A DNA stretch of 5,824 nucleotides from Planctomycetia bacterium (lineage in GTDB: Bacteria; Planctomycetota; Phycisphaerae; Phycisphaerales; SM1A02): the NCBI GenBank assembly GCA_005804005.1, contig SYPI01000235.1, positions 1-5,824 on the forward strand. The letters are read 5' to 3'. This document shows, piece by piece, positions 1-5,824 of this stretch; the stretch's first letter is position 1, and each line of letters opens with the position of its first letter. The translations under genes and the position numbers were made by a program. A model generated the notes under the pieces. That model had not been told where the DNA came from. It made no database searches and saw only the letters and a list, made by a program, of their open reading frames with translations.

Positions 1-1194
1 GATGGCGGTGAGCAGGTCGGTGCGCACCACTGCGCCGCCAGTCAGCGCGGTGACTGCGCCACCGGCGGCATCCTCCCGGGTCACGGCCTGAGCCGTCTCC
101 AGGAATGTCAGGTAGGTCGGGGCGTTGTCGAGCACGCTCGAAAGCGCCCCTGAAACCCAGAAGAAGTGGGCCGGCGAACTGATGCCCAATTCCGCTCCGT
201 GCAGGCGGAGGGCCAATAGTGGCACCTGCATGGCCAGAAAGATCCCGGCGAAGAGCGCGGCGACCTCGAGCATTGGCCCCCATGAGAAGTGATGTTGTTG
301 TCGCACTCCGGCAGGCGTGGTGCACAGGCTGGCAATCGTGAAGCCAGCCATCGCCACCTCGCGGGCCCACTCCGGGACAAGCACTCCACCCATCTTGCTT
401 CCCGGGACCAACACGACCACGCTGGCCAGCACGCCAGCCAGCCAGAGGAAGTTCACCGAACCCTGCAGGTGGAGCCGGCGCTGGCTGGCACCTTCGCCGC
501 GGCGCGCGGCCTCCGGTTCGCATCGCCAGAGGAAGCTGTCAACAAGCAGATAGATGGTCAGCACGCCGCCGGCGGCGAGGGCCCACTGTGGCCACATGGC
601 GAGCGTCCAGAAGAACGGCACTCCGCGCAGGTAGCCGAGAAAGAGCGGCGGATCGCCCACTGGCAGCAGCAGGCCGCCGATGTTGGCGACCAGAAATGTG
701 AAGAAGACAACGGTGTGTGCCACCCTCGTGCGCTTGGCGTTCACCTGCAGCAACGGGCGGATCAGCAGCATGGCAGCGCCGGTGGTGCCGATCACGCTGG
801 CCAGGGCTGCGCCGATGAGCATGATTGCCGCGTTCACCCGCGGCGTGGGCTGAAACTGGCAGCGCAGCGCTATGCCACCGCTGATGGCGTACAGCGAAGT
901 GAGCAGCACGATGAATGGCAGATACTCGTGTAACGAGTGCAGCATCGCCGCGCCAGCCGCCGCCGTTGTATCGGCCATCGCCAGCCAGAGCATGGTTGCG
1001 CCGCCAGCCATCAGCGAGACCACCAGCTTGCTCCAGTTGGATTCCCACCAATGCCGTGTAAATCGAATCAGCGGCAGGAGTGAAATCGCCAGAAGCAGCA
1101 ACACGAAGGGAACGCAGCCCACTTGCCAGCCCGGCGGCAGAGACGCCGTGGCGGCGAGCATCAGGCTGTTTGTGGCGCCCACGGGGCGCAACAT
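1..1194 (-). CDS. CitMHS_2-type ion transporter (putative citrate transporter / sodium:proton antiporter), 3' end missing
   Basis: This is a multi-pass inner-membrane secondary transporter, read in the minus frame whose codons start at positions divisible by 3. That frame is open from a stop at 1267-1269 to the window edge, giving 398 codons; the C-terminus is off-window. Residues 29-43 form a first hydrophobic helix (PFVLLLLAISLLP). Conserved-looking blocks are PTPRVN (116-121) followed by IGTTGAAMLLIRPLL (135-149), a HTVVFF helix (160-165), NIGG..LPVGDPPLFLGYL (171-189) with GVPFFW, and SGALSSVLDNAPTYLTFLE (348-366). The GTTGA, GDPP and DNAPT motifs are what I recall from the family annotated as putative citrate transport or sodium:proton antiporter, within the ion transporter superfamily. 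The substrate cannot be read from sequence. The start is taken as the ATG at 1194, which has a weak GGGTGG upstream; the ATG at 1161 (residue 12) is a serious alternative because family members often have short N-termini. It diverges from the propeller gene. Confidence 0.85.
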   Translation of the reverse strand, partial: MLRPVGATNSLMLAATASLPPGWQVGCVPFVLLLLAISLLPLIRFTRHWWESNWSKLVVSLMAGGATMLWLAMADTTAAAGAAMLHSLHEYLPFIVLLTSLYAISGGIALRCQFQPTPRVNAAIMLIGAALASVIGTTGAAMLLIRPLLQVNAKRTRVAHTVVFFTFLVANIGGLLLPVGDPPLFLGYLRGVPFFWTLAMWPQWALAAGGVLTIYLLVDSFLWRCEPEAARRGEGASQRRLHLQGSVNFLWLAGVLASVVVLVPGSKMGGVLVPEWAREVAMAGFTIASLCTTPAGVRQQHHFSWGPMLEVAALFAGIFLAMQVPLLALRLHGAELGISSPAHFFWVSGALSSVLDNAPTYLTFLETAQAVTREDAAGGAVTALTGGAVVRTDLLTAI

Positions 1195-1233
1195 ACGCCA
1201 CCCGTGGCGCGGCGCGCCTATCGTGGACGCGCC
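1195..1233. promoter_or_regulatory. Compact divergent intergenic region
   Basis: Only 39 bases lie between the chosen starts of the minus-strand transporter and the plus-strand propeller gene. If the alternative GTG at 1204 is used the gap shrinks to 9 bases. If the transporter starts at 1161 it widens to 72. Any promoters for the two directions must sit here or inside the first codons of the opposite gene. I see no convincing -35/-10 pair and only weak ribosome-binding sequences (GTGGA ahead of 1234 on plus, GGGTGG ahead of 1194 on minus). The region is listed because it must contain or adjoin the divergent promoters, not because a site is visible. Confidence 0.4.
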
Positions 1234-3519
1234 ATGGCTGCGATCGCATCCCTTGCTGCGCTGGCGCTACTGAGCCTCCTGATCCAGGACGCGCAGCCGC
1301 AGGATGCGGCGGGGCGTTCGGCGGCACTGCTGAAGCGCATCTTGGGCGCCCAAGGCGCCGAGCCGCTGGGGATTGTGCCGGTGCCGCAACCGCTGGGTCT
1401 GGCATGGAAGTCCGATGGAACACTGCTGATTGCCGCTGGGGAAGGGGGCTTGCTTGAACTGCCCGATGCCGAGCGTCGGGGGAGTGCCCTAGTGGCACCG
1501 CAGCGGATCGATCTGGGCGCGGGTTGGGAGGCGGCATCAGTTGATGCGGTGGCGGTCGGGCCCGACGGCCAGATCGCCTTGGCCTCAGCGTCATTGGGTC
1601 GGCTGGAACGGCGCACCGCCGCTCTCGAGGTGCGCAGCGTCTCACTGCTCGACTCGGAGTTGCTGCGCAGCGGCTGCGCCTTGGCACTGAGCGATGATGG
1701 TGTGCTGGCGGTGGCTCTGGCTAGGAACGGCGCGGTCAGTTTCTTTCAGTCATCTGGTTTGCTGCTGGGCACGCTCAGTTCGGCCGACGGCAAGGAACTA
1801 CGGCGGCCCGGGGCGGTTACTTCGCTGGGGGCGGGCGCTTGGGCGATTGCCGACACCGGCAATCACCGGGTGATTCTGCTCCACCTCGCAGAGCGTGGTC
1901 CGGTGGTCGACCTCTGCTACGGTGAGCGCGGGCCATTCGCTGGCCAGATGTGCCTGCCCAGCGGCATCGCCCTCACCAGCGAAGGGCTGCTGGTGGCCGA
2001 CCGGATGAATCACCGGTTGGCGCGCTACAGCCGTGATGGCCAGTGCGGGCGGGCGATCGGCATCCACTCGGTATCGCCGCGGGAGGGAGTCGGTGCGATT
2101 CACTATCCCGAAGCGCTGGCCATCCGCGGAGATCTGGTGGCAGTGAGCGAACCGTTCGAGCGTCGCGTGCAACTGTTCCGGCTGCGCGAGCCAAGCGGCC
2201 AGATGATTCCACCACTTCCGGTGAAGGAGGGCGTGAGTAGTCACTTCGGCCGCGGGCTGGCAGTTGGTGGCGTGTTGCTGGCGGCGTGGGAACCGGAGGC
2301 CGAGGCGGTGGTGGTCTTCGACTTGCGCGGCGCATTGCCGGTGCATGTCACGACCTTCGGTTCACCGGGAACAGGTGGGGATCGCTTTGGGCGAATCGAG
2401 GCGATGGCGCTGCGCGGGACAGACATCCTCGTGGCGGACTCCGCCAACGCCCGATTGGCCCTTTGGCGGCTGGAGTCGGCGGGCGTTGGCGAAGTGAAGT
2501 TTGATCCATTCATGGCGCGGTTGGTGCGAACGGCATCGGCGGAGTCGCTGGGGCTTGCAAAGGAGGACGAGATCATCGATCTGGCATCGACCAAGAACGG
2601 GTTCGTCGCCCTGACCAACACTTCGCAACTGCTTTGGCTGGATGCCGCGCTTGGTCTGGTCCAGCGGGAGCGATCTACGGCATTGCACCCCACGGCGTTG
2701 TGCTGCCTATCGGATGCCAGTGCCCCCGGCGAGTCAACGGCGGCGGTGGTGGATGGACTAGGGAAGTGTGTCCAATTCAGCAACGGCGCGTCACCGCTCA
2801 CGCTCAGGGACGGGACCCACGCCACTGGCATCGCTGGAATGTCACCAGAGGGACTGATCTTGAGTGACCCGCGTGGTGATCGGTTGGAGGTCATCTGCAC
2901 CCAGTCGCCGCGGCGGTGGATCGGCCGCACCGGCGGCGGTGACGGCGAGTTCTTCGCCCCCACTGATTGCGCCGTCTTGGGGGACGATCTCTATGTCCTT
3001 GATCAGGGCAACCATCGATTGCAGCGGCTGAAAACCTCCGGGGAATGGGATGCCAGTTTCACCCTTTCGAAGGCTCGGCTGCGGCCGCGCGAGGCGGCGG
3101 ATTCGGTCGGCGCCGGGGCGGCGGGGGCGGATGTCGTCGCTTTAGCGTGCGCTCCGGTCGAAACGGCCGCACTGCTCGACGGTGTCGAAGTCCACTCCGC
3201 TGATGACGGATTCAAGGTGCACCTCCGGACCCCCGCGGCCATTGAGCGCGGCGAACCGTTTGAGGTGGAGATCACGCTGACAATGAGTGATGGCTCACCG
3301 ATTCCTGACGATGCCGTGCTACTGATAGATGCAACCATGCCGCATCACGGGCACGGAATGAATGTCAAGGCGCGGACTGAGCGCGGCCCCGATGGCGTCT
3401 GGCGAGCCGCTGGCCTGCTCTGGCACATGGATGGCCTCTGGGTGCTGTCGGTCGACTTGTGTGTGGCGGGCCGCTGCGAGCGCGCCCAAGTGGAAGCGGT
3501 GCTGGGGGCGCGCCATTGA
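1234..3519 (+). CDS. Exported NHL-repeat beta-propeller protein with C-terminal YtkA-like domain
   Basis: The product is 761 residues. The N-terminus is a hydrophobic export signal (AAIASLAALALLSLLI), so it should act in the periplasm or at the cell surface. The body carries NHL-type propeller strands ending in a basic pattern: GNHRVILL near residue 210, MNHRLARY near 259, a degenerate FERRVQLF near 310, ANARLALW near 405 and GNHRLQRL near 593. Several are preceded by a 'P.gia....g.l.vaD' strand, the usual NHL blade signature. Residues about 655-757 form a separate beta-sandwich resembling the YtkA-like family, with PFEVEITLTMSDGSPI, the motif MPHHGHGM (702-709) and GLLWHMDGLWVLSVDL. The His/Met cluster could bind copper, but that is inference. 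The ATG at 1234 is chosen. An in-frame GTG at 1204 would add an arginine-rich stretch (ARRAYRGRA) that makes a better signal-peptide n-region, so it is a real alternative. The stop overlaps the next gene's start, implying co-translation. The individual function is unknown. Confidence 0.85.
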   Translation: MAAIASLAALALLSLLIQDAQPQDAAGRSAALLKRILGAQGAEPLGIVPVPQPLGLAWKSDGTLLIAAGEGGLLELPDAERRGSALVAPQRIDLGAGWEAASVDAVAVGPDGQIALASASLGRLERRTAALEVRSVSLLDSELLRSGCALALSDDGVLAVALARNGAVSFFQSSGLLLGTLSSADGKELRRPGAVTSLGAGAWAIADTGNHRVILLHLAERGPVVDLCYGERGPFAGQMCLPSGIALTSEGLLVADRMNHRLARYSRDGQCGRAIGIHSVSPREGVGAIHYPEALAIRGDLVAVSEPFERRVQLFRLREPSGQMIPPLPVKEGVSSHFGRGLAVGGVLLAAWEPEAEAVVVFDLRGALPVHVTTFGSPGTGGDRFGRIEAMALRGTDILVADSANARLALWRLESAGVGEVKFDPFMARLVRTASAESLGLAKEDEIIDLASTKNGFVALTNTSQLLWLDAALGLVQRERSTALHPTALCCLSDASAPGESTAAVVDGLGKCVQFSNGASPLTLRDGTHATGIAGMSPEGLILSDPRGDRLEVICTQSPRRWIGRTGGGDGEFFAPTDCAVLGDDLYVLDQGNHRLQRLKTSGEWDASFTLSKARLRPREAADSVGAGAAGADVVALACAPVETAALLDGVEVHSADDGFKVHLRTPAAIERGEPFEVEITLTMSDGSPIPDDAVLLIDATMPHHGHGMNVKARTERGPDGVWRAAGLLWHMDGLWVLSVDLCVAGRCERAQVEAVLGARH
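3504..3508 (+). promoter_or_regulatory. Ribosome binding site supporting a TTG start in a stop/start overlap
   Basis: A GGGGG run lies seven bases ahead of the TTG at 3516-3518, whose last two bases are the first two of the upstream TGA stop (3517-3519). This fits translational coupling between the propeller gene and the diheme cytochrome gene. It decides the start: reading from TTG gives a clean signal peptide (IARRTSRLALSALFAAVVAA), while the frame further upstream gives a Gly/Arg/Pro-rich stretch with no signal character. Confidence 0.5.
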
Positions 3520-4748
3520 TTGCCCGGCGCACCAGTCGGCTGGCGCTGAGCGCGCTGTTCGCCGCCGTGGTGGCCGCCGCGCCGGTGCCAACCGCGGACG
3601 ACTTGCCCGTGTTCAGCGAAGGCGACCGCCGGGTCATCCTTTCCATGGGCCAGTTGGCGTCGCTGGTGCCGGACTCCACCAACGCCGTGGCCGACGACCC
3701 GCGCGCTTCGGAGTTGGGGCAGGCCATTTTCTTTGACCCCGGCTTCTCTGCGTCGGGTGCCGTGTCGTGCTCCACTTGCCACGATCCGGCGCAGGGCTTC
3801 ACTGACGGAAAGCCGGTAGCCATCGGCGCCGGTGTCGGGCGACGCAATGCGCCAACCATCATCAGCGCCGCCCACCAGCGCTGGTTCTTCTGGGACGGCC
3901 GCATCGATTCGCTCTGGGCTCAGGCACTCGGTCCATTCGAGTCGCCGCTGGAAATGGCTTCCAATCGCAATGCTGTGGTGGCACGGATACTGGATGAGCC
4001 GGAGTACCGCCGCCGCTTTGAAGCGATCTTCGGTGCGCTGCCCGAGGTGCCCGACGCCGCGCAGGTCGACCGAGCGTTCGCGCGGGTCGGGAAGTGCATA
4101 GCCGCCTACGAGCGCCGTCTGGTCGATGGCCCGGCCCCATTCGATGAGTTCGCCGCGGCCATCGGGCGGGGCGATGCCGCGGCGATGGCCGACTATCCGG
4201 CTAGTGCTCAGCGGGGTCTGATGCGCTTCATCGGTCCGCGCGGCTGTTGGCGGTGCCATCCCGGTCCGTTGATGACCGACGGCGACTTTGCCCGGCTGGG
4301 TTTGCCAGATCCACCCGGTACCCCCGGTGACCCGGGTCGTCTGGAGGGTGTGCGAGCACTCAAGCGTGATGTCTTCCGTTCTGGTGGTGAACACAGCGAC
4401 GATCCACAAGGTGAGCGCTCGGCGCTGGCCGAAACGCTCACGGAAGACCCGGAACTCTTTGGGCAGATGCGCACTCCCTCGCTGCGCCAGGCGGCGCGCA
4501 CCGCGCCCTACATGCACGATGGGCGATTTGCCACGCTTGAAGCGGTGATTCACTTCTACTCAGAGATGCCAGGAGTCACCGAGGAGCAACACGCCGATCC
4601 CCGACTGAACCCGCTTCACCTGAAGGAGGGGGAAATCGCCGATATGGCGGCGTTTCTCCGCACACTTTGCGGTCCCGGGCCAGCGCCCGAACTGTGCCGG
4701 GCGCCCGATTGGGCACCTGTTCGGGAGACGAGTTCCGCGTCTAAATGA
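3516..4748 (+). CDS. MauG-like diheme c-type cytochrome (cytochrome c peroxidase family)
   Basis: The product is 410 residues from a TTG start, with a Sec-type signal peptide (about residues 1-22) and hence periplasmic. Two c-type heme sites are visible: CSTCH (85-89) and CWRCH (244-248). Between them is the family core RNAPTI (110-115) and FFWDGR (124-129), followed by LWAQALGP and ESPLEM. By hand alignment to Pseudomonas aeruginosa CcpA, W126, Q136 and E146 fall at the same spacing as its Trp94, Gln104 and Glu114, so the active site seems intact. The position of the removable His71 is Ala105 (AIGAG). After the conserved TPSLRQAARTAPYMHDG (320-336) and TLE, the position of the Met275 heme ligand is Tyr348 (HFYSE). 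A Tyr ligand is the hallmark of MauG-type enzymes, which oxidise residues in partner proteins using peroxide. Length and order are normal for the family. It overlaps the propeller gene by four bases. An ordinary peroxidase remains possible. Confidence 0.92.
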   Translation: MIARRTSRLALSALFAAVVAAAPVPTADDLPVFSEGDRRVILSMGQLASLVPDSTNAVADDPRASELGQAIFFDPGFSASGAVSCSTCHDPAQGFTDGKPVAIGAGVGRRNAPTIISAAHQRWFFWDGRIDSLWAQALGPFESPLEMASNRNAVVARILDEPEYRRRFEAIFGALPEVPDAAQVDRAFARVGKCIAAYERRLVDGPAPFDEFAAAIGRGDAAAMADYPASAQRGLMRFIGPRGCWRCHPGPLMTDGDFARLGLPDPPGTPGDPGRLEGVRALKRDVFRSGGEHSDDPQGERSALAETLTEDPELFGQMRTPSLRQAARTAPYMHDGRFATLEAVIHFYSEMPGVTEEQHADPRLNPLHLKEGEIADMAAFLRTLCGPGPAPELCRAPDWAPVRETSSASK

Positions 4749-4816
4749 CTTCCAGAGCGGTGCGGGTGGGCTACATTCTGCATATTCGACGGTTGACTCC
4801 CTCTTGGACCAAATCG
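4749..4816 (+). other. Intergenic gap between diheme cytochrome and choice-of-anchor B genes
   Basis: This 68-base gap has no visible terminator hairpin. It is slightly less GC-rich than the flanking genes and holds TACATT (4772-4777) and CATATT (4781-4786), either of which could be a -10 element, but no good -35 sits at the right distance. TTCCAG at 4750-4755 matches only half the consensus. Read-through from the upstream pair is the simplest reading, with a separate weak promoter for the last gene possible. Confidence 0.3.
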
Positions 4817-5824
4817 ATGAGACCAGTTCTAGCCGCCTGCCTGACCGCCTTGCTGCTTGTCGCCTCCCTCGCCGTGGCCCACGAGGACGATCCCAAGGCG
4901 CGTGACTGGGAGCCGCCGATCGACGCACCCATCTGGCATCTGGGTGATGGCGGTCTGGCTGGCACCTTCGCTTCAGACGGGGTGCTCTTGCAGTCATGGT
5001 TTCCGATCACCGCCTTCAACAACGCCCTGGTCACCAACACCAGCGCCAGTGATTGCTGGGGCTATGTTTCGCCGTCGGGTCGCGAGTACGCCATCATCGG
5101 ACTGAGCGAAGGCACCGCCTGGGTTGAGGTAACCAACCCGGCGCAGTCGACCATGGTTCGGTTCATCGCGGGGCCGTCCAGCCTCTGGCGCAATGTGAAG
5201 ACATATCAGCACTGGTGCTACGCAGTCAGTGAGGGCGGCGGCGGCATTCAGGTGTTTGACTTGGCCAACATCGACGCCGGGACAGTTACCGAACTGCCCA
5301 GCGTTGTGACCGGTGGAGTTCTGTCGACCCACACCATGATCATCAACACTCAGACCGGTTTCCTCTACCGGATGGGTGGTTCATCCAGCGGCATTCGCAT
5401 CTACAACCTGGCCCCCAATCCCGCCGCGCCGGTCTATGTCGGGGCTTGGTCGGATCGCTATGTGCACGACGGCGTTGTCTACTCGTACACCACTGGCCCA
5501 TACGCCGGACGCGAGATCTTCTTTGCCTGTGGCGGGCTGAATGGTGGTCATACCGACACCGGCATGGACATCATCGATGTCACCAACAAGGCAGCGCTGC
5601 AGAACTTGTCGCGCTTCACCTACTCGCAGGCCGCCTACTGCCATCAGGTTTGGCTCACCGATGATCGCCGCTTCGCCTACATCAACGACGAGATCGACGA
5701 GGCCAACTTTGGCATCTACTCCGTCGGCCGGATCGTGAATGTCGAAAATCTCTCCGCGCCGACCGCCGCGGGCACCTACACCACCGGCGTCCAGACCGTC
5801 GACCACAACCTCTATGTGAAGGGC
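4817..5824 (+). CDS. Choice-of-anchor B family (LVIVD-repeat-like) exported protein, 3' end missing
   Basis: 336 residues are visible before the right edge. The ATG at 4817 opens a clear signal peptide (MRPVLAACLTALLLVASLAVA) with a likely cut after residue 21 (AVA before HEDD). No strong Shine-Dalgarno sequence precedes it; the 68-base gap after the diheme gene shows no obvious terminator. The mature part matches the pattern I know from choice-of-anchor B proteins: DCWGYVSPSGREYAIIGLSEGTA (79-101), SSLWRNVKTY (121-130), VSEGGGGIQVFDLANI (137-152), STHTMIINTQTGFLYRMGG (170-188), YVHDGVVY..GPYAGREIFFACGG (215-240), DIIDVTNKAAL (251-261), YCHQVWLTDDRRFAYINDE (274-292) and TVDHNLYVKG (327-336). 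These are LVIVD-like beta-propeller repeats that face outside the cell; no enzymatic activity is established for the family. The C-terminal anchoring signal that gives the family its name lies off-window. Four Cys in the mature part (80, 134, 238, 275) could form disulfides. It probably belongs to the same transcription unit as the two genes before it. Confidence 0.9.
   Translation, partial: MRPVLAACLTALLLVASLAVAHEDDPKARDWEPPIDAPIWHLGDGGLAGTFASDGVLLQSWFPITAFNNALVTNTSASDCWGYVSPSGREYAIIGLSEGTAWVEVTNPAQSTMVRFIAGPSSLWRNVKTYQHWCYAVSEGGGGIQVFDLANIDAGTVTELPSVVTGGVLSTHTMIINTQTGFLYRMGGSSSGIRIYNLAPNPAAPVYVGAWSDRYVHDGVVYSYTTGPYAGREIFFACGGLNGGHTDTGMDIIDVTNKAALQNLSRFTYSQAAYCHQVWLTDDRRFAYINDEIDEANFGIYSVGRIVNVENLSAPTAAGTYTTGVQTVDHNLYVKG

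Noticed and set aside
289..933. 214-residue plus-strand open frame at the left end
   Set aside because: It is hydrophilic, Gln/His/Glu-rich and antisense to the transporter, whose conserved motifs run straight through this stretch.
1123..1233. Upstream extension of the propeller gene to a TTG at 1123
   Set aside because: It would overlap the transporter start, and the added residues are Arg/Gly/His-rich without signal character until the GTG at 1204.
539..1687. 382-residue minus-strand open frame crossing the divergent junction
   Set aside because: It is Arg/Pro/Ala-rich with no family motif, runs out of frame with the transporter on the same strand, and overlaps the propeller gene antisense. 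It is a shadow of GC-rich coding sequence.
3459..3515. Upstream start of the diheme gene near 3459
   Set aside because: It adds a Gly/Arg/Pro-rich stretch ahead of the obvious signal peptide and overlaps the propeller gene by about 60 bases.
3345..4553. 402-residue minus-strand open frame opposite the diheme cytochrome
   Set aside because: Its composition is low-complexity Arg/His/Gly and it lies exactly antisense to a well-supported gene with two heme motifs.
4793..4798. TTGACT as a -35 promoter element
   Set aside because: It lies only 18 bases ahead of the ATG at 4817, so the matching -10 would fall at or past the start codon, and no TATAAT-like sequence is there.
4829..4840. LAAC near the start of the choice-of-anchor B protein as a lipobox
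   Set aside because: The Cys would be residue 8, inside the hydrophobic core and too close to the N-terminus. The normal signal peptidase site AVA at residues 19-21 fits better.

Overview
This GC-rich window is densely coding and holds four protein genes: three on the plus strand and one, cut by the left edge, on the minus strand. No RNA gene, mobile element or CRISPR array was seen, and no gene-free stretch exceeds 300 bases. The protein types (NHL propeller, MauG-like diheme protein, choice-of-anchor B protein, CitMHS_2-type transporter), several with export signals and weak Shine-Dalgarno sites, suggest an environmental Gram-negative-type bacterium. Planctomycetota/Phycisphaerae, myxobacteria or related uncultured groups are plausible, but this is inference and no marker gene is present.

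Layout. Bases 1-1194 (minus) encode most of a multi-pass membrane protein of the putative citrate / sodium:proton antiporter type; its 3' end lies beyond base 1. A very short divergent region separates it from the plus-strand cluster. Bases 1234-3519 encode an exported NHL-type beta-propeller with a C-terminal YtkA-like domain carrying a His/Met-rich motif. Its TGA stop overlaps a TTG start for a diheme c-type cytochrome of the cytochrome c peroxidase/MauG family (3516-4748). After 68 bp comes a third exported protein, of the choice-of-anchor B (LVIVD-like repeat) family, which runs off the right edge (4817-5824).

How they may work together. The three plus-strand products all appear to be exported, and two are tightly coupled. 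Aligned by hand to Pseudomonas aeruginosa CcpA, the diheme protein keeps the catalytic Trp/Gln/Glu set. It has Ala where the removable distal His should be, and Tyr where the second heme's Met ligand should be. That pattern is MauG-like, so the enzyme may modify a partner protein rather than simply detoxify peroxide. The coupled YtkA-domain propeller and the choice-of-anchor B protein are the obvious candidate partners. This is the most interesting hypothesis in the window. The divergent transporter need not belong to the same system.
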